Positions 37,909 through 48,280 are shown, counted from the first letter of the stretch. The stretch: DNA of 64,000 nucleotides from Bradyrhizobium viridifuturi (GCF_001238275.1 NZ_LGTB01000014.1:117874-181873); one strand, 5' to 3'. Notes: generated by a model from the sequence alone, not told the origin. Numbers and translations: made by a program.

Positions 37909-39579
37909 ATGAACAGGACTTTCGCCGACACGGTCTTCCGCAACGGCCGGATCTACACGTCGAACCGGGCGCAGCCGTGGGCGGCATGCGCGGCGGTCAA
38001 GGCCGGCCGGTTCATCGCGGTCGGCGAGGAGCGTGACGTCGCGTCGCTCATCGGCGACGGGACGGCAACCGTCGATCTCGGCGGCCGGATGGCGATGCCG
38101 GGGATCGTCGACATCCACAACCACATCATGATGGGCGGGCAGGCCGATCTCTACGAGCTGCGCTTCTCCAACGCCGACAGCATTCCAAGGATCGCCGAGA
38201 CCCTGCACAAAGCCGCCTCGGCGGCAGCGCCCGGCGCCTGGATCGTCGGCGGGCAGTTCGGCAACAATCTGCTGAACGAGATGAACACCGCGGAGTCCTG
38301 CGCGCTGCTCGATGCGGCGTGCTCCGGTCATCCCGTCGTGCTGCGCGACGACACCTATCACAATCGCTGGGCCAGCTCGGCGGCACTGCGGCTTGCCGGC
38401 GTGCAGGCCGACACACCTGATCCGACCGACGGCGAGATTGGCCGCGACCTCAAGACCGGAACGCTGACCGGGATCATGATCGAGGCCGCCTCGGGCCTGG
38501 TGGAGCGGGCGCTTGCAGCCTCCGGTCACTATACGGCCGAGATGGACCGTGCGGCGGTGGCGCGCTCGATTTCGGTCCTGAACACCTATGGCGTCACCGC
38601 CTTCATCGATGCCGCCAGCATGCAGCCGATCATGGCGGCGCTGAAGGGGCTCGACGACCGCGGCGAACTCACCGCCTGGGCGGTCTGCGCGATGCCGGTG
38701 GTCGAGCCGGGCTTCATGTTCGGCAAGGCCGGCGAGGAGCTGTTTGCGCTGCGCGAGCAGTATCGCGGCGCGCATGTGAAGCCTGATTATGTGAAGGTGT
38801 TCCTCGACGGCGTGCCGGGCGCCAAGACCGCGGCGTTCCACGAGCCGTATGTCGCCGATCCCGTGCGGGGCTGCTGCTTCCGCGGCGCCACCATGCTGAC
38901 CGTGCCGGACCTGATCCGCTGGCTCGGGCGCTGCGAGAAGCTCGGCCTGGCCGCCAAGATCCATTGCGCCGGCGATGCCGCGGTGACGCAGGCGCTCGAC
39001 GCGATCGATGTGGTGCGCAGCTTCAACGGTCCGACGCATCTGGTGCACCAGATCGCGCATGCGAGCTACATCGCGCCCGACGACATCAAGCGCTTCGCCG
39101 AGCTCGGCGTCGCGGCCGACCTGTCGCCGATCATCTGGTATCCGACCATCTTCCTCGAGGCGCACAAGGCCGCGATGGGCGAGGAGCGCGCGCAGCGCTT
39201 CTGGCCGAACAAGGACCTCAAAGAGGCCGGCGCGCTGATGGCCGGCGGCTCGGACTGGCCTGTCATCCCGATCCCGGATCCCTGGCAGGGCATCGAGGGC
39301 ATGGTGACACGGCGGAATCCGACCGGGGACTTTCCCGGCAAGTCGCTGTGGGCAGAGCAGGCGCTCGACCTTGCGACCGTGATCGACATCTACACGATCG
39401 ACGCGGCGCGCGCGGCCGGCCTCGGCCAGTCGATCGGCTCGATCGAGGTCGGCAAGTCGGCCGATCTGATCGTGCTCGACCAGATGATCTTCGAGATCCC
39501 GCCGGACCAACTGGCCGACACGCGGGTCGAGATGACCTTCTTCGAAGGCCGCAAGGTCTACGAGCGGAGTGCAAGATGA
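37909..39579 (+). CDS. Amidohydrolase, YtcJ / N-substituted formamide deformylase-like
   Basis: A 556-residue metal-dependent hydrolase of the amidohydrolase-3 (YtcJ) type. The metal site includes [15 protein letters not shown] (HxH), a histidine in [10 protein letters not shown], a second in HLVHQIAH and the aspartate in GGSDWPV. Characterised members of this group include N-substituted formamide deformylase, which releases amines. The CobW-type gene overlapping its stop could supply or guard the metal, and a copper amine oxidase lies at the end of the same gene run. No signal peptide, so cytoplasmic. The substrate is inferred from context only. Confidence 0.85.
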   Translation: MNRTFADTVFRNGRIYTSNRAQPWAACAAVKAGRFIAVGEERDVASLIGDGTATVDLGGRMAMPGIVDIHNHIMMGGQADLYELRFSNADSIPRIAETLHKAASAAAPGAWIVGGQFGNNLLNEMNTAESCALLDAACSGHPVVLRDDTYHNRWASSAALRLAGVQADTPDPTDGEIGRDLKTGTLTGIMIEAASGLVERALAASGHYTAEMDRAAVARSISVLNTYGVTAFIDAASMQPIMAALKGLDDRGELTAWAVCAMPVVEPGFMFGKAGEELFALREQYRGAHVKPDYVKVFLDGVPGAKTAAFHEPYVADPVRGCCFRGATMLTVPDLIRWLGRCEKLGLAAKIHCAGDAAVTQALDAIDVVRSFNGPTHLVHQIAHASYIAPDDIKRFAELGVAADLSPIIWYPTIFLEAHKAAMGEERAQRFWPNKDLKEAGALMAGGSDWPVIPIPDPWQGIEGMVTRRNPTGDFPGKSLWAEQALDLATVIDIYTIDAARAAGLGQSIGSIEVGKSADLIVLDQMIFEIPPDQLADTRVEMTFFEGRKVYERSAR

Positions 39580-40664
39580 GTGCTGTGGATCAGATCCCGG
39601 TCACGGTGCTGACCGGCTTCCTCGGCAGCGGCAAGACCACGGTGCTGAACCATCTGCTGCGCCAGAAGGAGCTCAATGGCGTCGTCGCCATCATCAACGA
39701 GTTCGGCGAGGTGGCGCTGGACCATCTCCTGGTCGAGAGCAGCGAGGACCGGCTGGCGCTGCTCGACAATGGCTGCATCTGCTGCTCGGTGCGCGAGGAT
39801 CTGATCGAGACGCTGGCCGATCTCGCCGCGCGCCGCGCCGCCGGCACGATCCCGCCGTTCCACCGCGTGCTGGTCGAGACCACCGGGCTCGCCGATCCCG
39901 TGCCGGTGCTGCACACGCTGATGACGGCGCCCGATGTCGTCGGCCGCTACCGGATCGACGGCGTGGTCGCGACCGTCGACGCCGTCAACGGCGTACACAC
40001 CCTTGCAACGCATGGCGAGGCCGTCAGGCAGATCGCGGTCGCCGACCGGCTGCTGGTGACCAAGACGGATCTTGCCGCCGATGACACACTGGCGCGGCTC
40101 GACGCGCAACTCGCGGCGATCAATCCGGTCGCCGTGCGCCACCAGGTCCGTGATGGAATGGTCGAGCCGGCGAAGGTCCTCGATGCCGGGCTGTTCGATC
40201 CGGCGGCCCGTTCCGCCGACGTGGTGCGCTGGTTCGATGTGGCAGCGCAGGCGGCGAATGCGCCGCATCAACACGCGGATCACGATTGCGATGGAGCAGA
40301 TTGCGGTCATCACAGCCATCACACGCATGATGCCGGCGTGTCTTCCTACAGCCTGATCATCGACGAGCCGATCCGGCGCGAGGCGTTCGCGCGCTGGCTC
40401 GATTATGTCGCGGCACTGAAAGGCGAGGATCTGCTGCGCTTCAAAGCGATCGTGCATGTCGCCGAGCAGCCGGATGCGCCCATGGTGGTGCATGGTGTGC
40501 AGCATGTGTTCCATCCGCCGATCACGCTTGCCGGCTGGCCGTCGGCGGACCGGCGCTCGCGGCTCGTCTTCATCGTGCGCGGCATCCCGCGCCAAATCAT
40601 CGAAAACACCTTGTGCAAGTTTGCCGCGGTGAGCCGTGTGGCGATTCAACGATCTGCGGCTTGA
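39576..40664 (+). CDS. CobW/COG0523 G3E-family GTPase, metal chaperone
   Basis: A 362-residue G3E GTPase with Walker [10 protein letters not shown] near the start, the metal-binding CICC motif in [19 protein letters not shown], the base-recognition TKTD, and a histidine-rich loop ([21 protein letters not shown]) before the C-terminal CobW domain. Such proteins deliver zinc, cobalt or other metals to specific enzymes. The four-base overlap with the amidohydrolase gene suggests that enzyme is the client. Confidence 0.9.
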   Translation: MSAVDQIPVTVLTGFLGSGKTTVLNHLLRQKELNGVVAIINEFGEVALDHLLVESSEDRLALLDNGCICCSVREDLIETLADLAARRAAGTIPPFHRVLVETTGLADPVPVLHTLMTAPDVVGRYRIDGVVATVDAVNGVHTLATHGEAVRQIAVADRLLVTKTDLAADDTLARLDAQLAAINPVAVRHQVRDGMVEPAKVLDAGLFDPAARSADVVRWFDVAAQAANAPHQHADHDCDGADCGHHSHHTHDAGVSSYSLIIDEPIRREAFARWLDYVAALKGEDLLRFKAIVHVAEQPDAPMVVHGVQHVFHPPITLAGWPSADRRSRLVFIVRGIPRQIIENTLCKFAAVSRVAIQRSAA

Positions 40665-40705
40665 GGCGAGGCGTAGTTCAGACAATTGTTTCAGGGGAGA
40701 GGGAC

Positions 40706-42019
40706 ATGACTGAGAATTCAAAGACGACAGCATCCGGCCGGCTCGACCGGCGCACGCTGCTGAAGGCGGCCGGTGCCACCGGACTCGCGTCGGCGATGAA
40801 CGTGCCGCTGGTGAACGTCGCGCGCGCCGCCGGCAACACCATCAAGATCGGTTGGGTCGGGTGCCTCTCCGGCGTCCGCGCGCAGTTCGCCGAGCCCGAT
40901 CCCTGGATTCACGAGCGCATCAAGGCGCGGCTGAAAGACGGCCTGAAGATCGGCGGCAAGACCTATCAGGTCGAGCTGGTGTTCAAGGATAATCAATCCG
41001 ATCCGAACCGCTCGTCGGTGATCGCGAGTGAACTGGTGCTGCGTGAAAAGTGCGACCTGATCCTGATCGAGGACGGCGACGCCCAGCCGCCGGTGCAGGA
41101 GCTCGCCGACGCCCGCGGCATTCCGACGATCTCGACCCAGGTGCCGTGGCAGGGCTGGATGTTCCCGCGCAAGTCGACGCCGGACAAGGGCTTTCCCTAC
41201 AGCTATCACTTCTTCTGGGGCGCCGACGACGTCGCCAGGAACTTCCTCGGCATGTGGCAGTCGGTCGAGACCAACAAGAAGGTCGGCACGCTCTACATCG
41301 ACAATCCGCCGGGCCAGGCATTCTCCGATCCGAAGCTCGGGCTGCCGGCGGGTATCTCGGCGGCCGGCTATCAGGAATTCTCGGCGGGCAAATTCCAGAT
41401 CGCGACCGACGACTTCACCAACCAGATCGCGCTGTTCAAGAACAACGGCGTCGACATCGTCTCCGGCTTCACCTTCAGCAATCACTGGGTGACGCTGTGG
41501 AACCAGGCGGCGCAGGCCGGTTTCAAGCCGCAGATCTGCACGGTGGCGGCAGCCTTCCTGTTCCCGGCCGCGGTGAACGCGCTCGGCGATCGGGGCGACG
41601 GCATGTCGACCGAGGTGTGGTGGACGCCGGCCTATCCGTTCAAGTCGTCGCTGACCGGGCAGAGCGCTGCCGAACTTGCTGCCGAGTGGGAGAAGACCAC
41701 CGGCAAGCAGTGGACCCAGCCGATCGGCTATGCCCACGCGCTGTGGGAGGTCGGACTCGCGGCATTGCAGAACAGCGATCCCAAGGACAAGAACTCGCTG
41801 CGCGATGCGATTGCCGGGCTCGACATGGAGACCGTGGTCGGCCGGGTCAAGTTCAAGGACAGCCCGATCAAGAACGTCGCGGTGACCTCGCTGTCGGGCG
41901 GGCAGTGGCGCAAGTCCAAGGGCGGCAAGTCGAAATACGAGCTCTTGATCGTGCACAACGGCACCGCCCCGTTCATCCCGAAGCAGGCCGATCTCCAGCT
42001 GCTATCGAAGCTCGCCTGA
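40706..42019 (+). CDS. ABC transporter substrate-binding protein, HAAT family, third system
   Basis: A 437-residue binding protein with a twin-arginine type signal (RLDRRTLLKAAGATGLASAM, cleavage near ARAAG). The mature part begins TIKIGWVGCLSGVRAQFAEP and has LIEDGDAQPPVQELADARGI and VPWQGWMFPRKSTPDK, a tryptophan-rich pattern unlike the two amide-binding proteins. It probably binds a bulkier or aromatic ligand. GGGGAGAGGG precedes the ATG. It heads a transporter set in the order binding protein, two ATPases, two permeases. Confidence 0.86.
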   Translation: MTENSKTTASGRLDRRTLLKAAGATGLASAMNVPLVNVARAAGNTIKIGWVGCLSGVRAQFAEPDPWIHERIKARLKDGLKIGGKTYQVELVFKDNQSDPNRSSVIASELVLREKCDLILIEDGDAQPPVQELADARGIPTISTQVPWQGWMFPRKSTPDKGFPYSYHFFWGADDVARNFLGMWQSVETNKKVGTLYIDNPPGQAFSDPKLGLPAGISAAGYQEFSAGKFQIATDDFTNQIALFKNNGVDIVSGFTFSNHWVTLWNQAAQAGFKPQICTVAAAFLFPAAVNALGDRGDGMSTEVWWTPAYPFKSSLTGQSAAELAAEWEKTTGKQWTQPIGYAHALWEVGLAALQNSDPKDKNSLRDAIAGLDMETVVGRVKFKDSPIKNVAVTSLSGGQWRKSKGGKSKYELLIVHNGTAPFIPKQADLQLLSKLA

Positions 42020-42020
42020 G

Positions 42021-42752
42021 ATGGTACCGCTTCTGCGCGTCAGTGGGCTGTCGAAACGCTTCGGCGAGATCGTGGTCGCCGACGCCGTCAGCTTCGAGCT
42101 GGCGCGCGGCGAATGCCTCGGCGTGATCGGCCCGAACGGCGCCGGCAAGAGCTCGCTGTTGAACCTGATCGTCGGCCTGCTCACGGCCGACGGCGGTTCG
42201 ATCATGCTCGACGACAACGACATAACGGAGCTGCCGCCGCACCAACGGGCACGAATGGGGCTCGGGCGCGCGTTCCAGATCCCGCAGCCGTTCCCGCATC
42301 TGTCGGTCTACGAGAACGCGCTGGTCGCCGCGTCCTACGGCGCGGGCCTCTATGGCGAGGCGGCATCGAGCTGGACGATGGAGGTGTTGCAGCGGACCGG
42401 GCTCGAGGCCAAGGCCGACAAGCTCGCCGGCGCCTTGCCGCTGATCGACCGCAAGCGGCTGGAATTCGCCAAGGCGCTGGCCTCGAAGCCGAAGCTGATC
42501 CTGCTCGACGAAATCGCCGCCGGGCTGACTGAGCCCGAGGTCGAGCGGCTGGTCGCGATCATCAAGTCGGTCAAGGCCGATCACGCCATGATCTGGATCG
42601 AGCACATTCCGCATGCGCTGCGTGCGGTGTCAGATCGCATCCTGGTGCTCGATTTCGGCCGCAAGGTGCTCGAAGGGCCGCCGGCCGAGGTGATGGACAG
42701 CGCCGTGGTGCGCGAGATCTACATGGGATTGAAGGCCGATGGCGTTGCTTGA
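42021..42752 (+). CDS. ABC transporter ATPase, LivG type, third system
   Basis: A 243-residue ATPase with Walker A GPNGAGKSS, the LivG-type GRAFQIPQPFPHLSVYEN, a degenerate signature (GALPLIDRKRLEFAKAL instead of LSGGQ) and Walker B LILLDEIAAGLTEPE, with WIEHIPHAL as the switch segment. The degenerate signature is common in LivG proteins. It begins one base after the binding-protein stop and overlaps the next gene by 14 bases. Confidence 0.9.
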   Translation: MVPLLRVSGLSKRFGEIVVADAVSFELARGECLGVIGPNGAGKSSLLNLIVGLLTADGGSIMLDDNDITELPPHQRARMGLGRAFQIPQPFPHLSVYENALVAASYGAGLYGEAASSWTMEVLQRTGLEAKADKLAGALPLIDRKRLEFAKALASKPKLILLDEIAAGLTEPEVERLVAIIKSVKADHAMIWIEHIPHALRAVSDRILVLDFGRKVLEGPPAEVMDSAVVREIYMGLKADGVA

Positions 42753-43437
42753 TGTGAACGGCCTCGAGATATTCTACGGCGATCTCCAGGCCGTGTTCGA
42801 CATGAACTTCACCGTGGCGGACGGCGAGGCGGTGGCGCTGGTCGGCGCCAACGGTGCAGGCAAGTCCACCTTTCTGAAGGCGCTCGTCGGGCTCAACGAG
42901 GAGCGGCGCGGGGCGGTACTTTTCGACGGCATCGACATCTCGCAGATGCCGGCCGAGCAGGTGTCGCGGCTCGGGCTGATCATGGTGCCCGAGGGACGCC
43001 TGCTGTTCGACTCGCTGACCATCGAGGAGAACCTCTTGATGGGCACGGTGAACCGGCGCAAGGGCAGCTGGACCCTGCGGCGGGTGTTCGACCTGTTCCC
43101 GATCCTGGAAGAGCGGCGGCGGATATTTCCCGGTCAGCTCTCCGGCGGCCAGCAGCAGATGGCAGCGATCGGCCGCGCACTGATGTCGAACCCGCGCCTC
43201 CTGCTGTGCGACGAGATTTCGCTCGGGCTCGCGCCCGTCGTGGTCGAGCAGATCTATCGCTCGTTTGCCGACATCCGCCGCGAGGGCACCGCGGTGGTGC
43301 TGGTCGAGCAGGACGTCAAGCGCGCGCTTGCGACCTCCGAGCGGATCTATTGCCTGTTGAAGGGGCGGGTGTCGCTGACCGGCCCGGCGCAGGGGTTGCA
43401 GCCGGAGCAGCTGACGCACGCCTATTTCGGAAACTAG
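42739..43437 (+). CDS. ABC transporter ATPase, LivF type, third system
   Basis: A 232-residue ATPase: Walker A GANGAGKST, IMVPEGRLLFDSLTIEENL, signature LSGGQQQMAAIGRAL, Walker B LLLCDEISLGLAP and LVEQDVKRAL. The MVPEGR form is that of branched-chain amino acid LivF rather than UrtE (which has VPQGR), so this third transporter belongs to a different branch from the two amide-type ones. Confidence 0.91.
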   Translation: MALLDVNGLEIFYGDLQAVFDMNFTVADGEAVALVGANGAGKSTFLKALVGLNEERRGAVLFDGIDISQMPAEQVSRLGLIMVPEGRLLFDSLTIEENLLMGTVNRRKGSWTLRRVFDLFPILEERRRIFPGQLSGGQQQMAAIGRALMSNPRLLLCDEISLGLAPVVVEQIYRSFADIRREGTAVVLVEQDVKRALATSERIYCLLKGRVSLTGPAQGLQPEQLTHAYFGN

Positions 43438-43455
43438 CCAGGGTTGGCAACGAAC

Positions 43456-44322
43456 ATGATCTGGGTTGAGACATTGATCAACGGAGCCTTGCTGGGCGGG
43501 CTGTATGCACTGCTCGGCATCGGGCTCGCGCTGGTGTTCGGCGTAATGCGAGTCGTCAACATCGCGCATGGCGAATTCATGGTGCTGAGCGCGTTCTGCG
43601 CCGTGCTGCTCTCCAGCCTGTTTCCGCAGGTGCCGCCATTGCTGATGCTGATCCCGGTGATCGCGCTGTCCTTTGCGGTCGGATGGCTGTACCAGGCTGT
43701 CATCGTCAACCGGGTGGTGACGTCGCCCGATCCGCTGTCGCCATTGCTGCTGACCTTCGGCGTCTCGGTGATCCTGCGCAACGTGATGGTCGAGGTGTTC
43801 GGCGCCGACGTGCGCAGCCTGCAGGTCGGCGAGCTCTCGCGCGCCAGCCTCGAGATTGCCGGCCTCAACATCGGAATCATGCCGTTGCTGACGCTTGTGC
43901 TCGCGGCACTTCTGTTCATGGCGCTGCAACTCGTGCTGCGCCACACCGAATTCGGCCGCATCGTGCGCGCCACCGCCGACCGCCGCGACATCGTCCGGCT
44001 GTCCGGGGTCAAGCCGGACCGGGTCTATAACTATGTCATGGGCCTGTCGCTCGCACTCGGCGCGATCGGCGGCGTCCTGCTCGCGGTGCGCTCGAGCTTC
44101 ACGCCGTTCTCGGGCGCCGAGCGGCTCCTGATCGCCTTCGAGGTCGTGGTGCTCGGCGGGCTCGGCTCGTTCTGGGGCGCGCTGCTCGGCGGCATCGCGC
44201 TCGGCATGGCGCAGTTGATCGGGCTGAAGATCGATCCGAATGCCGGGCTGCTCTATGCGCATCTGTTGTTCTTCATCATGCTGTTGATCCGCCCGTCGGG
44301 TCTTGTGTCGAGCAGGGTGTGA
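43456..44322 (+). CDS. ABC transporter permease, LivH type, third system
   Basis: A 288-residue membrane protein with about eight helices, GIGLALVFGVMRVVNIAHGEFMVLSAF (IAHGE motif) and IAFEVVVLGGLGSFWGALLG. ATG 43456 is preferred to the TTG at 43444. The stop overlaps the GTG of the LivM-type gene. Confidence 0.9.
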   Translation: MIWVETLINGALLGGLYALLGIGLALVFGVMRVVNIAHGEFMVLSAFCAVLLSSLFPQVPPLLMLIPVIALSFAVGWLYQAVIVNRVVTSPDPLSPLLLTFGVSVILRNVMVEVFGADVRSLQVGELSRASLEIAGLNIGIMPLLTLVLAALLFMALQLVLRHTEFGRIVRATADRRDIVRLSGVKPDRVYNYVMGLSLALGAIGGVLLAVRSSFTPFSGAERLLIAFEVVVLGGLGSFWGALLGGIALGMAQLIGLKIDPNAGLLYAHLLFFIMLLIRPSGLVSSRV

Positions 44323-45347
44323 AGCCGATGCCGACACGGACACTTCTCCTGGCCTGCTGCATCGTGCTCATCGCTGTGATCGCCGGTGCGCCCTTCGTGC
44401 TGAACGAAGGCTTCCTGCGGCTCGCGACCGAGTGCCTGCTGCTGCTGACGATGGCACAGATGTGGAATCTGCTGGCCGGCTATGCCGGGCTGGTCTCGCT
44501 CGGCCACCAGGTGTTCATCGCCTTCGGCGCCTACGCGCTGTTTCTGACCTCGGGCTGGCTCGAGGTGACCCCGATCTGGGTGCTGCCGGTGGCGCCGCTG
44601 GTGGCCGCGGCCGTCGCCGCGATCATCGCGTTTCCGCTGTTCAGGTTGCGCGATGCCTATTTTTCGATCGCGATGTGGGTGTTTGCCGAGATCATCGGCG
44701 CCTTCACGATGAAATCGCAGGCGGTCGGCGGCACCTCGGGCGTGCCGCTCGCGACCAGCAAGCTGATCGATTTCGATTGGTTCGAGCCGACGATGTTCTG
44801 GCTCGCGGGCGGCCTGACGCTTGTCACCATCGCCGCGTTGTACAAGATGATGACCTCGAGCTTCGGGCTCGGGCTGATGAGTGTCCGCGACAACGATCTT
44901 GCCGCGATGAGCGTCGGCGTCGACGTCCGCCACAACCGCTTCATCGCCTTTGTGCTGTCGGCGGCGGGATGCGGGCTGGCCGGTGCGCTCAGCTTCATGG
45001 GCAACCTGTTCATCGCGCCGCTGGCGGCGTTCGACGTCAACTGGTCGGTCTACATGATGTTCATCGTGATCATCGGCGGCATCGGCACGCTCGAAGGTCC
45101 GATTCTGGGCGTCATCATCTTCTTCGGCCTGCGCGAATTGATGACCGGCCCGCTCGGCCTGTCCGGCGGCTGGTATCTGGTTGGGCTCGGCATCCTCGCC
45201 GTGGTCGTGATGATCGTGGCGCCGCGCGGCATCTGGCCGGCCTTGCGAGATCGGCTCGGCGTGCGGCTGCTCGATGTCCATCGCGCCGCGCCGCGCCCGG
45301 CCACCGCGACCATCCCGCCGGGTGTGTCGGAACGGGTTACCGGATGA
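44319..45347 (+). CDS. ABC transporter permease, LivM type, third system
   Basis: A 342-residue permease with AQMWNLLAGYAGLVSLGHQVFIAFGAY (the SLGH form of the LivM motif), DLAAMSVGVDVRHNRF in the cytoplasmic loop and VYMMFIVIIGGIGTLEGPILG near the end. The start is GTG overlapping the LivH-type stop; ATG 44328 is an alternative. It is the last transporter gene before the amine oxidase, 65 bases further on. Confidence 0.9.
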   Translation: MKPMPTRTLLLACCIVLIAVIAGAPFVLNEGFLRLATECLLLLTMAQMWNLLAGYAGLVSLGHQVFIAFGAYALFLTSGWLEVTPIWVLPVAPLVAAAVAAIIAFPLFRLRDAYFSIAMWVFAEIIGAFTMKSQAVGGTSGVPLATSKLIDFDWFEPTMFWLAGGLTLVTIAALYKMMTSSFGLGLMSVRDNDLAAMSVGVDVRHNRFIAFVLSAAGCGLAGALSFMGNLFIAPLAAFDVNWSVYMMFIVIIGGIGTLEGPILGVIIFFGLRELMTGPLGLSGGWYLVGLGILAVVVMIVAPRGIWPALRDRLGVRLLDVHRAAPRPATATIPPGVSERVTG

Positions 45348-45412
45348 GGCAGGGCTTCACGCCGTCACCATAGCTTGTATTCTGACCGTTCTGGTTTTGA
45401 GTGGAGGGCGTG

Positions 45413-47419
45413 ATGGCTCTGATATCGCGGCATGGCGGATGGGCATTGGCAGGCCTGGTCGCAGCGACACTGGCGACGCCGGCACAGGCCGAGCGGAGGA
45501 TGTGGCCGCAGGCGGCCGCGACGCACCCGATGGATGGGCTGACGACGGATGAGATCCGTTCGGTCTCCGAAATCCTCCGCAGCGCCGGCAAGCTCGACGA
45601 TGCGGCGCGCGTCGTCTCGATGACGGTCGAGGAGGACCCCAAGGACGAGGTGCGGGCGTGGAAGCCCGGACAGCCCTTCGTACGCCGGGCGCACGCGACC
45701 CTGCTGAGCGGCGGGCATCTCTACGAGGCGCATGTCGACCTCGCCGCGCGCAGTCTCGTCGGCTGGGACGAGGTCAGCGATCACGAGGCCGCGCTGACCA
45801 TCGACGAATTGATGTCCGCCGGCGATCTGCCGAAGCAGGACCCGCGCTGGATCGCCGCGATGGCCAAGCGCGGCATCACCGACTTCAAGAACGTGCTGTG
45901 CCTGCCGCTGACCGTCGGGCCGGTGAGCGACCCGGCGCTGAAAGGCCGCCGCCTGCTCAACGTTCCCTGCGTCGACACCACGGGCGCTGGCAACAATCTC
46001 TGGGGCAAGCCGATCGAGAATTTGGTGGCCCAGGTCGATCTCAAGAGCCGGACGGTGCTGTCGGTGACCGATCTCGGTGTGGTGCCGCCCCCGGCGCAGT
46101 CGCCGTCGCACGCCTATGCCGACTCCGGAAAATACCGCAAGCCGCCGAAGCCGATCGAAATCACCGCGCCTGAGGGCAGCAATGTGAAGGTGGAGGGCGG
46201 CCAGGTCCGCTGGGACAATTGGTCGTTCCACGTCCGCCTCGAGCCGCGTGTCGGCGCGGTGCTGTCGCTGATCCGCTACGATGACCACGGCACGTTCCGC
46301 GACATCGCCTACCAGATGTCGGCGAGCGAGATGTTCGTGCCCTATATGGATCCGGCGCCGACCTGGTCGTTCCGCGCCTACATGGATATCGGCGAGTATG
46401 GCTTCGGCGTGCTCTCCAGCGAATTGCAGCGCGGCATCGATTGTCCCGAAGGTGCGCATTATCTCGATCTGACCATCTCGGACACCAAGGGCAATCCGGT
46501 CGTCTCCAAGGGCGCGGTCTGCATCTTCGAGCGGCCGACCGGCGATCCGATCTGGCGGCACAGCGAGCTGATCAACAACACTGCCGAGGTGAGGCCGAAC
46601 AACGAGCTCGTGGTGCGGATGGCGCCGGTGGTCGGCAATTACGACTATCTGGTCGACTATGTGTTCGACCGCGCCGGCAACATCGATGTGCGGCTCGGCG
46701 CCTACGGCATCGATGCGACCAAAGGGGTGGCAAGCCGGAATTTGAGCGACCCCACCGCCGCGCAGGATACCGCTTATGGAACGCTGGTCGACGAGCGGCT
46801 GCTGGCGGTCAATCACGATCACTACATGACATTCCGAATCGACATGGACGTCGACGGCACCGCGAACCGGCTGGTCGAGGATCGCTTCAGCGTCCGGCGG
46901 CTGGAGCAGGGCCAGCGCAAGAGCTTGTGGCAGGTCGACACCAAGCCGGTCGCGACCGAGGGCCCGGTGACGACGCCGCTGGGCGCGGCGCAGTTTCGGA
47001 TCGAGAGCACGGGCAAGACCAACAAACAGGGCTACCGCACCAGCTATCAGCTGATGCCCGGCCATTCCGACGTCTCGCTGCTCGCCAAGGACGATCCGAT
47101 CCAGTTGCGCGCCGGCTTCAGCGCCTACACGCTGTGGACCTCGGCCTACGCCAAGGACGAGCGCTACGCCGCCGGCACGTATCCGAACGAAAACCCTGAC
47201 GTCGATGGCCTGCCGAAATGGACCGCAGCGAAGCGGCCGATCGAGGATCGCGACCTTGTGCTGTGGTACACCGTCGGCTTCCGCCACGTGCCGCGCGCCG
47301 AGGATTGGCCCGTGATGCCCGGCCTGTGGCATGGCTTCCGGCTGCGTCCGTTCAATTTCTTCGACCGCAATCCGGCGCTCGACGTGCCGCCTGTCACCAC
47401 GGCCAGGGAAACGAAATGA
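45413..47419 (+). CDS. Copper-containing primary-amine oxidase, periplasmic
   Basis: A 668-residue quinoprotein that converts primary amines to aldehyde, ammonia and hydrogen peroxide. A signal peptide is present (GWALAGLVAATLATPAQA). The topaquinone precursor is Tyr410 in VGNYDYLVD, the catalytic base Asp325 in YMDIGEYGFG. Copper ligands are the histidine pair in NHDHYMTF and the late histidine in VGFRHVPRAEDWPVMP. All key residues are present, so the enzyme should be active once copper is bound. It follows a transporter operon and an amidohydrolase/CobW pair, so released amines could be its substrates. Start ATG 45413 lies just after GGAGGG. Confidence 0.93.
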   Translation: MALISRHGGWALAGLVAATLATPAQAERRMWPQAAATHPMDGLTTDEIRSVSEILRSAGKLDDAARVVSMTVEEDPKDEVRAWKPGQPFVRRAHATLLSGGHLYEAHVDLAARSLVGWDEVSDHEAALTIDELMSAGDLPKQDPRWIAAMAKRGITDFKNVLCLPLTVGPVSDPALKGRRLLNVPCVDTTGAGNNLWGKPIENLVAQVDLKSRTVLSVTDLGVVPPPAQSPSHAYADSGKYRKPPKPIEITAPEGSNVKVEGGQVRWDNWSFHVRLEPRVGAVLSLIRYDDHGTFRDIAYQMSASEMFVPYMDPAPTWSFRAYMDIGEYGFGVLSSELQRGIDCPEGAHYLDLTISDTKGNPVVSKGAVCIFERPTGDPIWRHSELINNTAEVRPNNELVVRMAPVVGNYDYLVDYVFDRAGNIDVRLGAYGIDATKGVASRNLSDPTAAQDTAYGTLVDERLLAVNHDHYMTFRIDMDVDGTANRLVEDRFSVRRLEQGQRKSLWQVDTKPVATEGPVTTPLGAAQFRIESTGKTNKQGYRTSYQLMPGHSDVSLLAKDDPIQLRAGFSAYTLWTSAYAKDERYAAGTYPNENPDVDGLPKWTAAKRPIEDRDLVLWYTVGFRHVPRAEDWPVMPGLWHGFRLRPFNFFDRNPALDVPPVTTARETK

Positions 47420-47506
47420 CGAGAGCCCGCGCGTTGCCCGCCTTGGCGATCCCTTTGAAGGATCACCAAGGTCGGGTGCACGTGAGATGCGTGCGAGACG
47501 CGATCT

Positions 47507-48247
47507 CTAAAGCGCGGGGGTCCATCTGTTGCGATGACGGTAGAGCTTTGACAGGCTGAAGTTGCCGACTTCCTGGCTGCCTTTGCGAAAAATCGCGATC
47601 GCCTTTTGAACGCTCATCTCCGATATGATGTCCGGCCGGCTGCCGCAGAGCATGACGAGCTCGAAAATCAGGTTGGTGAGTGCCGGCATGTCAGTCCATA
47701 GCTGCGTCTGATACGGCTCCTCCCAATGAGCCCAGGCCCAATCCTCGATCAGATAGAGACCCTCGCTCTTGAGATAGTGGAATGACGCCTCAAAGCTCGC
47801 CCGGGAGAGCTCGTATTGATGAGAGGCGTCGTCGATGATCATATCGATCCGTTGTCCGGGGAATTCCTTCCTGATGATCTCCTGGACACGGGCGGCGTCG
47901 CCTTGCGACGTATTGTAGTAAAGCTTTACGCGGTCCGTCAGACCGTGGTCTCGTATCAGGCCGAGGACCGCCGGGCTCGCAGGTCTGATGTCGATGCCGA
48001 CGAACTTGATGCGTTCCTCGATTGCGGCAAGCAGCAAAGCCGAGCCGCCTTCGAAGATGCCAAATTCCAGGATGTTGGTTACGCCGTTCTCGCGAATGAG
48101 GCTCTTGTACCGATCGATCATCCCGCGGTTCTTGATGATCGCTACGGTATCTTTCGTCGTCCTGGCATCGTTGAAGTTCTGTCTAATTAGATTGAACTTC
48201 ATGTTGTTGATCACGAAGTTGTTCTCATCACTCCAGACTTCATCCAT
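47507..48247 (-). CDS. Class I SAM-dependent methyltransferase-like protein
   Basis: A 246-residue protein with a Rossmann methyltransferase core: ILEFGIFEGGSALLLAAI (motif I, E-F-G-x-x-x-G-G), VGIDIRPASPAVL after strand 2, and DMIIDDASHQYE (motif IV). This pattern is like CmcI-type and related sugar or antibiotic O-methyltransferases. The coding sequence is visibly more AT-rich than its surroundings, suggesting transfer. A strong GGGGG ribosome site precedes the ATG. The substrate cannot be told; proximity to a glycan-type protein hints at a polysaccharide role. Confidence 0.75.
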   Translation of the reverse strand: MDEVWSDENNFVINNMKFNLIRQNFNDARTTKDTVAIIKNRGMIDRYKSLIRENGVTNILEFGIFEGGSALLLAAIEERIKFVGIDIRPASPAVLGLIRDHGLTDRVKLYYNTSQGDAARVQEIIRKEFPGQRIDMIIDDASHQYELSRASFEASFHYLKSEGLYLIEDWAWAHWEEPYQTQLWTDMPALTNLIFELVMLCGSRPDIISEMSVQKAIAIFRKGSQEVGNFSLSKLYRHRNRWTPAL

Positions 48248-48280
48248 TGGAACCCCCTGTCGCTATTAGGATCGTCGTTG

